Part shown: piece after piece, positions 34,191-43,480 of the stretch
How positions within the stretch are numbered: position 1 is the stretch's first letter
How the letters are laid out: every line of letters begins with the position of its first letter
Source of the DNA: Arthrobacter sp. Leaf337
GTDB taxonomy: Bacteria > Actinomycetota > Actinomycetes > Actinomycetales > Micrococcaceae
Reading direction: 5' to 3'
DNA: 64,000 nucleotides
Assembly (NCBI RefSeq): GCF_001423745.1
Contig: NZ_LMPC01000003.1
Coordinates: 1 to 64,000 of the forward strand
Notes under the pieces: model-generated
Told to the model about the DNA's origin: nothing
Database searches by the model: none
What the model saw: the letters and a program-made list of their open reading frames with translations, nothing else
Made by a program: the position numbers and the translations under genes

Positions 34191-34257
34191 CCGCCTGCAG
34201 CAAGGTCATACGGACCCGGAAAGTGCACTCGTACGGGTTAGGCAATAGTCTGGCCAG

Positions 34258-34884
34258 ATGGGGACCAATGCCGTGAACTCCGGCGAACAGATGGACAGGC
34301 AGTCGCGCATTCTCGAGGCGGCGCTGGATCTGCTGTCCCGCCATGGGATTTCGGGTGTGAGCATGCGGGCCGTGGCCCGCGAAGCCGGTGTAGCGCTCGG
34401 CCTGGTGAACTACTACTACGACGACAAGACGAGCCTGATACGGGCAGCCCTGCGCCGGGTCGACGAGCACGACCTTCTGCTGGTGGCGCCCGACCCGTCG
34501 TCAGGTCCGGAGGAACAGCTGCGCAAGGCCCTGCGCCGAGTGGCGGCCGCCGATCTGCTGACCACCCGCTACCTGTCCCTGCGCCTGCACCTTTGGGCCC
34601 TTGCCCAGGCGGACGAGGGCTATGCACAGATCAACGCCGAGGCCTTCGACCGCTATCTCGACGGCCTCGCTGCATTGGTCTCCAACGCCCAACCCGATCT
34701 TTCCTGGGAGACATGCAGGGAGCGGGCGGCTGACATTGTCGTCATCCAAAACGGCATGTGGCTGACGGCGCTTCTCGGCGTAGATGAGGCCTCCATCCAG
34801 AGAAGCATCGCCCGCACGGAGCAAATCGCCTTCGCGCCGCTTCAGGACCACACCATCAAGGACCACGAGCTGTACGAGTCCTGA
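34258..34884 (+). CDS. TetR family regulator, BetI-like
   Basis: The 208-residue protein has an N-terminal TetR helix-turn-helix: QSRILEAALDLLSRHG, then SMRAVAREAGVALGLVNYYY (about 15-58). The rest is an all-helical ligand domain. It is followed after about 40 bases by two TTGAAC-N4-GTTCAA operators and then betB-betA-permease, so I infer it represses betaine synthesis genes in response to choline or an aldehyde intermediate. ATG 34258 or the later ATG at 34291 could be the start. Confidence 0.85.
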   Translation: MGTNAVNSGEQMDRQSRILEAALDLLSRHGISGVSMRAVAREAGVALGLVNYYYDDKTSLIRAALRRVDEHDLLLVAPDPSSGPEEQLRKALRRVAAADLLTTRYLSLRLHLWALAQADEGYAQINAEAFDRYLDGLAALVSNAQPDLSWETCRERAADIVVIQNGMWLTALLGVDEASIQRSIARTEQIAFAPLQDHTIKDHELYES

Positions 34885-34922
34885 ACCGCCGGCAGCCGGG
34901 CAGGTTAGCTCCATACGTAGCA

Positions 34923-34938
34923 TTGAACAACTGTTCAA
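34923..34938. promoter_or_regulatory. TetR/BetI-type operator 1
   Basis: TTGAAC and GTTCAA form perfect 6-bp arms with a 4-base spacer. The site lies 44 bases upstream of the betB start, in the gap after the regulator gene. Confidence 0.75.
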
Positions 34939-34944
34939 AAAAGT

Positions 34945-34962
34945 ATTGAACAGTCGTTCAAT
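34945..34962. promoter_or_regulatory. TetR/BetI-type operator 2
   Basis: ATTGAAC and GTTCAAT form perfect 7-bp arms with a 4-base spacer. Its centre is 23 bp from the centre of operator 1, close to two helical turns, so both sites would face nearly the same side of the DNA. It ends 19 bases before the betB start. Confidence 0.75.
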
Positions 34963-34981
34963 GTCCGCTACTGTCCTTCGT

Positions 34982-36520
34982 ATGACTTACGCCACACCCC
35001 TTCGGGACGTCACCCAAACCGCAACAACCGAGACAGCATCCACCCTGTTCATCAACGGTGCATGGGAGCCGGCCGCCTCCGGCGCTGTGCGCGAAATCCG
35101 CAACCCCGCCGACGGCGAGTTGGTGGCCACAGTGTCGGAGGCCGGCCGGGAGGACGCCGAGCGCGCCATCTCCGCAGCCCGTGCCGCCTTCGACTCCGGA
35201 ATCTGGTCGAATGTCCCGGCACCCGAACGCGGCACCTTCCTGCTCAAGGTCGCAGCCGGCCTGCGCGAACGCCGGGAAAAGTTCGCCCGCGCCGAGTCGC
35301 TGGACACCGGCAAGCGCATGGTCGAAAGCCGGATCGACATGGACGACATTGCCGCCTGCTTCGAGTACTTCGGCAGGCTCGCCGGGCAGCAGGCGGGCCG
35401 CATGGTCGACGCTGGTAACGCCGAGGTGGTCAGCAAAATCGTCTACGAACCCGTGGGCGTCTGCGGCCTGATCACCCCGTGGAACTACCCCCTGCTCCAG
35501 GCGGCGTGGAAGATCGCACCCGCACTGGCCGCCGGCTGCACCTTCGTCCTCAAGCCCTCCGAGCTGACCCCGTCCACCGCCATCCTGGCCATGCAGCTGC
35601 TGCAGGACCTCGGCCTCCCGGACGGCGTCGCCAACCTGGTGACCGGAGCCGGCGCGGAGGCGGGCGCGCCGCTCTCGGAACACCCCGCCGTCGACCTCGT
35701 CTCCTTCACGGGCGGACTGGAAACCGGCAAGCGCATCGCGGCGGCCGCCGCCGGCACCGTCAAGAAGGTGGCCCTGGAGCTTGGCGGCAAGAATCCCAAC
35801 GTGGTGTTCGCGGACGCGGACTTCGACGCCGCCGTCGACAATGCCCTCAACGGCGCGTTCGTCCACTCCGGGCAGGTCTGCTCCGCCGGGGCACGGCTGG
35901 TGGTGGAGGAATCGATCGCCGAACGCTTCGTGGACGAGCTGGTCCGCCGCGCTAGGGACATCCGTCTGGGCGGTCCCTTTGATGATGACGCCGAAACCGG
36001 GCCGCTGATTTCCGCGGCCCACCGCGACAAAGTCCACGCCTATGTCCAGCGCGGCATCCAGGAGGGTGCGCGGCTGCGGACCGGCGGCGCGGCACCGCAA
36101 GGGGAAAAGTACGACGGCGGGTTCTACTACCAGCCCACCGTCCTGGACCGCGTGGAAAGAGGCATGTCCGTTGTCACCGACGAGGCGTTCGGCCCGGTGG
36201 TGACGGTGGAAACATTCCGTACCGAGGACGAAGCGGTGGCGATCGCCAACGACACCATCTACGGCCTGGCCGGGGCGGTCTGGACCCAGGATGCCGGCAA
36301 GGCGCAGCGCGTGGCATCCCGGCTGCGGCACGGCACCATCTGGATCAACGACTACCACCCCTACCTCCCCCAGGCCGAGTGGGGCGGCTTCGGCCAGTCC
36401 GGCGTCGGCCGCGAGCTGGGCCCCACGGGCCTGGCCGAATACCAGGAAGCCAAGCACATCTACCAGAACACCAGCCCGCAGGTAACCGGCTGGTTTGCTG
36501 ACCACAGCAAGGAGAACTAG
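34982..36520 (+). CDS. betB: betaine-aldehyde dehydrogenase
   Basis: The 512-residue enzyme oxidises betaine aldehyde to glycine betaine with NAD(P). The NAD-binding segment is ITPWNYPLLQAAWKIAPALA, the general base Glu lies in ALELGGKNP (about 266) and the catalytic Cys in SGQVCSAGA (about 300). GTIWINDYHPYLPQAEWGG is a typical betaine-aldehyde dehydrogenase segment. No clear ribosome binding site precedes ATG 34982, so the message may be leaderless or weakly initiated. betA follows without any gap. The operators just upstream imply repression by the TetR protein. Confidence 0.88.
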   Translation: MTYATPLRDVTQTATTETASTLFINGAWEPAASGAVREIRNPADGELVATVSEAGREDAERAISAARAAFDSGIWSNVPAPERGTFLLKVAAGLRERREKFARAESLDTGKRMVESRIDMDDIAACFEYFGRLAGQQAGRMVDAGNAEVVSKIVYEPVGVCGLITPWNYPLLQAAWKIAPALAAGCTFVLKPSELTPSTAILAMQLLQDLGLPDGVANLVTGAGAEAGAPLSEHPAVDLVSFTGGLETGKRIAAAAAGTVKKVALELGGKNPNVVFADADFDAAVDNALNGAFVHSGQVCSAGARLVVEESIAERFVDELVRRARDIRLGGPFDDDAETGPLISAAHRDKVHAYVQRGIQEGARLRTGGAAPQGEKYDGGFYYQPTVLDRVERGMSVVTDEAFGPVVTVETFRTEDEAVAIANDTIYGLAGAVWTQDAGKAQRVASRLRHGTIWINDYHPYLPQAEWGGFGQSGVGRELGPTGLAEYQEAKHIYQNTSPQVTGWFADHSKEN

Positions 36521-38161
36521 ATGCATTACGACAACATCGACGACGTCCCCGAGCGCGGGTTCGACTACGTCGTCATCGGCGGCGGATCCGCGGGTGCCGC
36601 CGTCGCGGCCCGGCTGAGCGAGGACCCGGACGTGACCGTCGCACTGGTGGAAGCCGGCCCGGACGACCGCAACATCCCCGAAATCCTGCAGCTGGACCGC
36701 TGGATGGAGCTGCTCGAATCCGGCTACGACTGGGACTACCCGGTGGAACCGCAGGAAAACGGCAACTCCTTCATGCGCCACGCCCGTGCCAAGGTGATGG
36801 GCGGCTGCTCGAGCCACAACTCCTGCATCGCCTTCTGGGCACCCCGCGAGGACCTGGACGAGTGGGAGTCCAAGTACGGCGCCACCGGCTGGAACGCCAG
36901 CGCCGCCTGGCCCCTCTACCAGCGGCTGGAAACCAATGAGGACGCCGGGCCGGACGCACCCCACCACGGGGACTCAGGACCCGTGCACCTGATGAACGTG
37001 CCCCCGGTGGATCCCGCCGGCGTCGCGCTCCTGGACGCCTGCGAACAGACGGGCATTCCCCGTACCAAGTTCAACACCGGCACCACCGTGATCAACGGCG
37101 CCAACTTCTTCCAGATCAACCGCCGCGCGGACGGCACCCGGGCCTCCAGCTCGGTCTCCTACATCCACCCGATCATCGAGCGCGACAACTTCACCCTGCT
37201 CACCGGCCTCCGCGCCCGCCAGCTGGTGTTCGACGCGGACAAGCGCTGCACCGGCGTGGACGTGGTGGACTCGGCGTTCGGCCGGACCCACCGGCTCTCC
37301 GCGCACCGCGAGGTCATCCTGTCCACCGGTGCCATCGACTCCCCCAAGCTGCTGATGCTCTCCGGCATCGGCCCGGCAGCCCACCTGGCCCAGCACGGCA
37401 TCGAGGTGCTGGTGGACTCCCCCGGCGTGGGCGAGAACCTGCAGGACCACCCCGAAGGCGTGGTCCAGTTCGAGGCCAAGCAGCCCATGGTGCAGACCTC
37501 CACCCAGTGGTGGGAGATCGGCATCTTTACCCCCACCGAGGACGGCCTGGACCGCCCGGACCTGATGATGCACTACGGTTCCGTCCCGTTCGACATGAAC
37601 ACCCTGCGGCACGGCTACCCCACCACGGAGAACGGCTTCAGCCTCACCCCGAACGTCACCCACGCCCGCTCCCGCGGCACCGTCAGGCTGCGCAGCCGCG
37701 ATTTCCGCGACAAGCCCATGGTGGATCCGCGCTATTTCACGGATCCCGAAGGCCACGACATGCGGGTCATGGTGGCCGGCATCCGCAAGGCCCGCGAAAT
37801 CGCCGCCCAGCCCGCCATGGCCGAATGGACCGGCCGCGAGCTCTCGCCCGGCATCGAGGCGCAGACGGACGAGGAGCTGCAGGACTACATCCGCAAGACC
37901 CACAACACCGTGTACCACCCGGTGGGCACGGTCCGGATGGGCCCGGCCGACGACGGGATGTCACCGCTGGACCCCGAGCTGCGGGTCAAGGGCGTCACCG
38001 GCCTGCGCGTTGCGGATGCCTCCGTGATGCCTGAACACGTCACCGTCAACCCCAACATCACCGTCATGATGATCGGCGAGCGCTGCGCCGACCTCATCCA
38101 GACCGGCCACACCGGTGGCACTGTAAAGAGAGAGGTGGAGCTCAGCCCGTCCTTCGCCTGA
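36521..38161 (+). CDS. betA: choline dehydrogenase-like GMC oxidoreductase
   Basis: The 546-residue flavoenzyme oxidises choline to betaine aldehyde and then possibly further. FAD binds at VIGGGSAGAAVAARLSEDPD (about 16-35). The second GMC signature is STGAIDSPKLLMLSGIGP. The active-site His is in YHPVGTVRMG (about 465). ATG 36521 begins directly after the betB stop, with AAGGAG upstream. The operon arrangement with betB and the operator-controlled promoter supports the choline assignment over other alcohols. Confidence 0.87.
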   Translation: MHYDNIDDVPERGFDYVVIGGGSAGAAVAARLSEDPDVTVALVEAGPDDRNIPEILQLDRWMELLESGYDWDYPVEPQENGNSFMRHARAKVMGGCSSHNSCIAFWAPREDLDEWESKYGATGWNASAAWPLYQRLETNEDAGPDAPHHGDSGPVHLMNVPPVDPAGVALLDACEQTGIPRTKFNTGTTVINGANFFQINRRADGTRASSSVSYIHPIIERDNFTLLTGLRARQLVFDADKRCTGVDVVDSAFGRTHRLSAHREVILSTGAIDSPKLLMLSGIGPAAHLAQHGIEVLVDSPGVGENLQDHPEGVVQFEAKQPMVQTSTQWWEIGIFTPTEDGLDRPDLMMHYGSVPFDMNTLRHGYPTTENGFSLTPNVTHARSRGTVRLRSRDFRDKPMVDPRYFTDPEGHDMRVMVAGIRKAREIAAQPAMAEWTGRELSPGIEAQTDEELQDYIRKTHNTVYHPVGTVRMGPADDGMSPLDPELRVKGVTGLRVADASVMPEHVTVNPNITVMMIGERCADLIQTGHTGGTVKREVELSPSFA

Positions 38162-38252
38162 GAGGCAAGTTCCGGAGGCTATTGATTTCACCCGTGTCCA
38201 ATTGCGGCCGCGGGGTGCATCGTCGTACTTTTCTGACATAGGAGTTCACATT

Positions 38253-39887
38253 TTGGAACCCAGCAAGAGTATTGATTCAAGCGGCATGGACGAATTTGGC
38301 TATACCCAGACCCTGGACCGGAGCATCGGCAAGTTTGCCAGCTTCGCCGCAGGTGTCAGCTACATCTCCATCCTCACCGGTGTTTTTCAACTGTTCTACT
38401 TCGGTTTTTCCATGGCCGGCCCGGCATACGCCTGGTCCTGGCCCATCGTGTTCGTCGGCCAACTGATGGTGGCGCTGTGCTTTGCCGAGCTGGCCGGCCG
38501 CTACCCCGTGGCCGGATCGGTCTACAACTGGGCCAAGCGGCTCTCATCGGGGACCTCGTCCTGGCTGGCGGGCTGGCTGCTCCTGCTCTCCTCGATCGTG
38601 GCGCTGGGCTCCGTGGCACTGGCCCTGCAGCTCACCCTGCCCCAGCTCTGGTCCGGTTTCCAGTTCGTCGGTGACGGCACCGGGCCCTACGACTTCGCCA
38701 TGAACGGCGTGGTGCTGGCCACCATCATGATCACCATCTCCACCCTCATCAACGCCTTCGGTGTGAAGCTGATGACCAGGATCAACAGCATCGGAGTCTT
38801 CGTGGAGCTGACCGCGGCCGTGCTGCTGATCCTCGCGCTGGGCTGGCACGTGGTGCGGGGGCCCGAGGTCTTCTTCGACACCGCCGGCTTCGGGGAAGGG
38901 CACGACCTCGGCTTCTTCGGCGTCTTCCTCATCGGCGCCATGGCTTCGGGCTACGTCATGTACGGCTTCGATACCGCCAGTTCGCTCGGGGAGGAAACGA
39001 AGGACCCCAAGCGCACGGCCCCCAAGGCCATCCTGCGCGCCGTCACGGCCTCGTTCCTGCTGGGCGGCCTGATCCTGCTGTTTGGCATCCTGGCCGCACC
39101 GGACCTGGCCGATCCCAAGGTGGGAGCTGCCGACGGCGGGCTGCAGTACATTGTGCTCTCCGTCCTGGGCGGACCTTTCGGCAAGGCCTTCCTGGCATGC
39201 ATCGTGGTGGCCGTGGTGGTCTGCACCCTGGCTGTCCACGCCGCCGCCATCCGCATGATGTTCGCTATGGCACGGGACAACAACCTGCCGTTCAGCCGGC
39301 AGCTCAGCAAGGTGGATCCGGTCCGCAGGACCCCCAAGATCGCGGCGATCGTGATCGGCGTCATTGCCGTCATTCCGCTGCTGGTCAACGTGATGCAGCC
39401 GGCCATCTTCACCATCACGTCCAGCATCAGCATCGTCCTGATCTATCTGTCCTACCTGCTGGTCACTGTTCCGTTGCTGCGCCACCGGCTGCTGAAGAAG
39501 TGGCCACTGCGGGATCAGCAGTCCGAAGCCGGGTTCAGCCTTGGCAAATGGGGTCTGCCGGTGAACATCCTCGCGGTCTTCTGGGGCGGTGCCATGACAC
39601 TGAATCTGGTCTGGCCCCGGCCGGAGATCTACAACTCGGTGCCGCCGTTCGAGTGGTACCTGCAGTGGGGCGGCGTGATCTTCGTGGGCGCCGTGATAAT
39701 TGGCGGCGCCCTGCTCTACCGCCTGAAGATCCGCCACCAGACCGGAGTGCTGGCCGAACACGCCGCGGCAGTCGCAGCACATCCGTCGTCGGGCGCTGCG
39801 CAGTACGAATCAGCGCAGTACGAATCAGCGCAGCACGAAGCCCCGGAGGATGCGCTGGCAGTCAAGATGGCCGCGTCGGAAGCTTAG
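38253..39887 (+). CDS. APC-superfamily amino acid/amine permease
   Basis: The product is about 544 residues with around 12 membrane segments. TTG 38253 is chosen because GGAG lies at 38241-38244; ATG 38286 is an alternative. The first helix pair contains GVSYISILTGVFQLFYFGF. EETKDPKRTAPKAILRAVTA is the typical APC loop between helices 6 and 7. The last 35 residues contain a short repeat (AQYESAQYESAQHE) encoded by near-identical 15-base units. Position after betB-betA suggests uptake of choline or another precursor, although APC members more often carry amino acids. Confidence 0.85.
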   Translation: MEPSKSIDSSGMDEFGYTQTLDRSIGKFASFAAGVSYISILTGVFQLFYFGFSMAGPAYAWSWPIVFVGQLMVALCFAELAGRYPVAGSVYNWAKRLSSGTSSWLAGWLLLLSSIVALGSVALALQLTLPQLWSGFQFVGDGTGPYDFAMNGVVLATIMITISTLINAFGVKLMTRINSIGVFVELTAAVLLILALGWHVVRGPEVFFDTAGFGEGHDLGFFGVFLIGAMASGYVMYGFDTASSLGEETKDPKRTAPKAILRAVTASFLLGGLILLFGILAAPDLADPKVGAADGGLQYIVLSVLGGPFGKAFLACIVVAVVVCTLAVHAAAIRMMFAMARDNNLPFSRQLSKVDPVRRTPKIAAIVIGVIAVIPLLVNVMQPAIFTITSSISIVLIYLSYLLVTVPLLRHRLLKKWPLRDQQSEAGFSLGKWGLPVNILAVFWGGAMTLNLVWPRPEIYNSVPPFEWYLQWGGVIFVGAVIIGGALLYRLKIRHQTGVLAEHAAAVAAHPSSGAAQYESAQYESAQHEAPEDALAVKMAASEA

Positions 39888-39905
39888 TAACGCCCCCGGA
39901 AGGGT

Positions 39906-39937
39906 CGACGACGGCACTCACCTGAGCGCCGTCGTCG
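39906..39937 (+). terminator. rho-independent terminator after the betaine operon
   Basis: Arms CGACGACGGC and GCCGTCGTCG enclose a 12-base loop that itself can pair (CTCA/TGAG). CTTTT follows directly. It begins 19 bases after the permease stop. The arms share the CGACGGC core with the dispersed palindrome family. Confidence 0.8.
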
Positions 39938-40034
39938 GCCCTTTTGCTTTGGTGACTCCCGCGCAGGTGAGTGACTTAACGTCACACAACGCGACGGCCT
40001 CCGGATCCGGACAAGCACGTCCTACCCTTGACAG

Positions 40035-40592
40035 GTGACTTTGACTAAGATCCGCACCGCCGCCGCGAGCTCCCTCGCCGCCGCCGGTCTCCTGTTTGCC
40101 CTTGCCGCCTGTTCCGCGCCGGCCGCCACCCAGCCCACCACCTCTGCCCCTGCCTCCACGGCAGCGGCTTCATCCAGCGCCGCCGCCGGGCCCTGCACCG
40201 GCGTGAAGGTCATCGTCGATTCCGGCTCCCTGAAGCAGGCTGCCGCTGACACGTCCGTTTGCGTCCCCGTGGACGCGCCGACTGCCGCCTCCAAGGTGCT
40301 GGACGAGGCAAAGGTGAAAACCGAGGGCACCACGCAGTACCCCAAGGAACTGGTGTGCCGGGTGAACGGCGTGCCCGCCGCAGACCTCGACATCACCCAC
40401 AAGGGCGGCACCTACCGGGAAGACTGCAGCAAGATGCCCGCAGCCTTCGCCTACTGGGCCCTCTGGGTCAAGCCGGCGACCGGCGACTGGGCCTACGCGC
40501 AGGAAGGCCTCGCCACCCTGCAGGTAAGCCCGGGACAGAGCCTGGAACTGCTCTTCACGGTCGACGGCGAACCGGCCGCCCCCAAGGCATGA
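40035..40592 (+). CDS. lipoprotein associated with ECF transporter
   Basis: The 185-residue product begins with GTG and has a lipoprotein signal with lipobox LAAC (Cys about 26). A Thr/Ser/Ala-rich spacer follows, then a domain with three further cysteines (GPCTGV, SVCVPV, LVCRV) and a fourth in REDCSK. The C-terminal part (WALWVKPATGDWAYAQEGLA) resembles the DUF4430/transcobalamin-like domain, in my judgement, and such lipoproteins often accompany ECF transporters. Its stop overlaps the ECF gene start by 4 bp, so they are translationally coupled. It may capture the substrate outside the membrane. Confidence 0.7.
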   Translation: MTLTKIRTAAASSLAAAGLLFALAACSAPAATQPTTSAPASTAAASSSAAAGPCTGVKVIVDSGSLKQAAADTSVCVPVDAPTAASKVLDEAKVKTEGTTQYPKELVCRVNGVPAADLDITHKGGTYREDCSKMPAAFAYWALWVKPATGDWAYAQEGLATLQVSPGQSLELLFTVDGEPAAPKA

Positions 40593-43480
40593 CCTTTCGA
40601 CCCGCGCCGTTACGAGCTGGGGCGGCTCTCGCCGTCGTCTTCATCGCGGCGCGGGTCATCTACCGCATCCTTTTCAACGGGGCGGGCATCGGCGGACCAG
40701 TGCTGCTTGACCTGCCGGCGGTGCCGCTGCCTGCCCCGTACGCCCACGTGGTCCTCCTCGGTCCGGTCACGGCGCAAGGGCTGTGGGCGGCGGTCCTGTC
40801 CGCCCTGCCGGTTGCCGGGATGTTCCTCGCTTTCGGCCTGCTCAACGCGTGGGTGGACGTGGCCCGCGGCTTCGTGCGCCTGGCCCGCCGCGGCCCCATG
40901 CAGGGCCTGGCCCGAACCCTTGTGGTGGCGTGGGCGGCGCTCCCGGCGCTTTCCGACGCCGTCGCCTCCGTACGCCTGGCGTTCCGGTTGCGGGGCGAAC
41001 GCTTCGGACCCCGCGCCCTGGTGCCCGTGCTCGAGCGCACCCTTGAGCACGCCGGCCGGGTTGCCGCCGCCTTGGAGCTGCGCGGCTTCGGGAGCCGGGC
41101 AGCACACCGGCCCATCGGGGGTACCGTCGCACCGGTCGTCGTCCGGGACGCACAATTCCGCATCGGTGACGCACAGGTGCGCGTCCCCGGGTTCGCGCCC
41201 GCCAGCGGGTCCATCACGGTGATTACGGGGCCCACGGGCTCCGGCAAGTCCACCATCCTGCGGGGCATTGCGGGCCTCCTCTCACACATTGACGGCGGCA
41301 CGGTCGACGGCACCGTGTGCGTCGGCGGAATTGACCGTGCCACCGCGCCGCCGCGCGATACCGCCCGCCTCACCGGCGTCGTCCTGCAGAATCCCCGCGC
41401 CGCATTCGCCACCACCCGGGTCCGGGACGAAATCGGCCTCGCCCTGGAGCTGCGCGGCATGGCAACCGGGACCGCCAAGGCCCGGGTGCTCGAGGTCGCG
41501 GAGCATATCGGGGTGTCGGCGCTGCTGGACCGCAATGTCAGCACCCTCTCGGCGGGTGAGGCAACGCTCGTAGCCATCGCGGCCGCGGTGGTGGAGCACC
41601 CGCCCCTTCTCCTGGTCGACGAACCCCTGGCTGACCTTGACACCACAGCACGCGGGCACGTCATCGCCGTGCTCAACGGCCTCGCCCGCGAAGAAGGTGT
41701 CTGCGTCATCGTGGCGGAGCACCGGGCGGAGCAGTTCGTCCCGGTCGCCGGCTCGTGGTGGACCATCGACGACGGCGCCCTCGTGCCGGGTGCCGCGCCA
41801 GCCGCACCTTCGCACCCTGTCGATACGCGTCCGACGCCGGCTGAGCCAGCTGACCTCGCGCCGGTGCTGACGGCGACGAATCTTGCGGTGCACCGCAAGG
41901 GCAAGACGCTCGTGCGTGAGGCATCCCTGGCCCTGCACCGCGGTGAAGTGGTGGCCCTGGTGGGGCCCAACGGGGCCGGGAAGTCGTCCCTGCTGGTGGC
42001 GCTCGCCCTCCGTGAGGGAACGGTCGACGGCGGCATGGTGGACGGCGGCACGGTCGACGGCGGCCGCGTCGCCCTAGTCCCGGACGCCTCGGACGACCTC
42101 TTCACCAGGGACACGGTGGCAGGAGAGCTCCGCGCGGCAGATCGGCGTCGGGCGCGCGCTGCGCGCCAGGCCCGCACCGGGCGGCACCAGGACCGGCGCG
42201 TTGACCAGCCTGCCCCCATGCCTGCGGCGGCGCACCTGGCCCGTTTGCGCGGAGACGTAGGGATGCCCATCGGACATGAGCATCCCCGGGACCTCTCCGC
42301 AGGAGAGCGCAGAATCCTTGCCATCGCGCTGCAGACCATGGACGAGCCATCAGTACTTCTCATCGATGAGCCCACCCGGGGACTCGACCCTGCGGCCCGC
42401 ACGGCAGTCTCGGCCGCGCTGCGGGCAGCAGCGGACTCCGGTACGGCGGTCCTGATCGCCACGCACGACCACGACTTTGCCCACGGCCTTGGCGCCCGGA
42501 TCCTGCCGATGCGTGACGGCGTCGCGCCCTCTTCCGTGCCGGAAGCCGCGGCGGCCGCTGCACCTGAACCGCCCCTGCCGTTTTCCCGGCCAGCGGGGGC
42601 CGGACCGAGGCCACGGGTCATCGAACAAACAGACTCCCAGGGCGCGGCAAGGCAGCGCCGCATCCGGCTGCCGCGGGGTGTCGAGCTGGCAGTTCTCGCA
42701 GCTGCGAACGTTCTGGCCTTGGCAGCATTCTGCTGGCCGCTGCTCGCCGCGGCCTTCCCGGAGGATGCCGCCGCGGCCCTCCCCTACGCGGCGCTGGCCA
42801 TTGCGCCGCTCGCCGCCGTCGCCGTCGTCGTGTCCCTGGACGGCTCGGTCCGCTCCGCACATACGGTGGCGTTGCTCGGCGTCCTGGCCGCCGTCGGTTC
42901 GGCGGTGCGGGTGGCGAGCACCGGCGTCGGCGGCGTTGAGGCTGTCTTTATCCTGCTGATCCTGGCCGGCCGGGCCTTCGGCGCGCGTTTCGGCATGCTT
43001 CTCGGCGCCGCCACCATCGCCCTCTCAAGCGCCTTGTGGGGTGGCATCGGGCCCTGGACACCGTTCCAGATCTTCGCCTGCGCGTGGGTGGGCGCCGGGG
43101 CAGGCCTGCTCCCCCGTCGTGTGCGGGGGAAGGCCGAACTGTGGATGCTGGGCGGCTACGGCATCCTGGCGTCCTACCTGTTCGGCCTGCTGACTAACCT
43201 GTGGTTCTGGCCCTTCGCGGTGGGTGCCGGCACCGGCATCTCCTACGTGCCCGGCGCGCCGCTGGGCACCAACCTCAGCAGCTTCCTGCTCTACTCGCTG
43301 GTGACGTCGACGGCGGGCTGGGACACCCTGCGGGCCGTCACCACGATCATCGGGATCGCCGTGGTGGGGCGGGCCATTCTCGCGGCGCTCCGGCGGGTGA
43401 AGCCGGTATACAGCGACGGCGGGCAGGCCACCAGGACCCTACCCGCCGTCGTATCTGATCTGGAGGAGATCAGGCGTTAG
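40589..43480 (+). CDS. single-chain ECF transporter (EcfT-EcfA-EcfA-S component fusion)
   Basis: This 963-residue protein contains all modules of an energy-coupling-factor importer. Residues 1-175 are an EcfT-like membrane domain ending in the coupling motifs RLRGERFGPRAL and LELRGFG. Residues about 185-415 are ATPase 1: GPTGSGKST, LSAGEA, LLLVDEPLADLD. Residues about 430-650 are ATPase 2: GPNGAGKSS, LSAGERR, VLLIDEPTRGLD, with a repeated VDGG insert near 485. Residues about 690-945 are hydrophobic and contain ALWGGIGPWTPFQIFACAWV, typical of an S component. The neighbouring convergent metH suggests cobalamin as substrate, but this is inference. Confidence 0.85.
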   Translation: MTFRPAPLRAGAALAVVFIAARVIYRILFNGAGIGGPVLLDLPAVPLPAPYAHVVLLGPVTAQGLWAAVLSALPVAGMFLAFGLLNAWVDVARGFVRLARRGPMQGLARTLVVAWAALPALSDAVASVRLAFRLRGERFGPRALVPVLERTLEHAGRVAAALELRGFGSRAAHRPIGGTVAPVVVRDAQFRIGDAQVRVPGFAPASGSITVITGPTGSGKSTILRGIAGLLSHIDGGTVDGTVCVGGIDRATAPPRDTARLTGVVLQNPRAAFATTRVRDEIGLALELRGMATGTAKARVLEVAEHIGVSALLDRNVSTLSAGEATLVAIAAAVVEHPPLLLVDEPLADLDTTARGHVIAVLNGLAREEGVCVIVAEHRAEQFVPVAGSWWTIDDGALVPGAAPAAPSHPVDTRPTPAEPADLAPVLTATNLAVHRKGKTLVREASLALHRGEVVALVGPNGAGKSSLLVALALREGTVDGGMVDGGTVDGGRVALVPDASDDLFTRDTVAGELRAADRRRARAARQARTGRHQDRRVDQPAPMPAAAHLARLRGDVGMPIGHEHPRDLSAGERRILAIALQTMDEPSVLLIDEPTRGLDPAARTAVSAALRAAADSGTAVLIATHDHDFAHGLGARILPMRDGVAPSSVPEAAAAAAPEPPLPFSRPAGAGPRPRVIEQTDSQGAARQRRIRLPRGVELAVLAAANVLALAAFCWPLLAAAFPEDAAAALPYAALAIAPLAAVAVVVSLDGSVRSAHTVALLGVLAAVGSAVRVASTGVGGVEAVFILLILAGRAFGARFGMLLGAATIALSSALWGGIGPWTPFQIFACAWVGAGAGLLPRRVRGKAELWMLGGYGILASYLFGLLTNLWFWPFAVGAGTGISYVPGAPLGTNLSSFLLYSLVTSTAGWDTLRAVTTIIGIAVVGRAILAALRRVKPVYSDGGQATRTLPAVVSDLEEIRR

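Noticed and set aside
39971..39985. Small palindrome GTGAC-TTAAC-GTCAC upstream of the ECF lipoprotein
   Set aside because: Arms of only five bases could occur by chance, and no regulator gene is adjacent.
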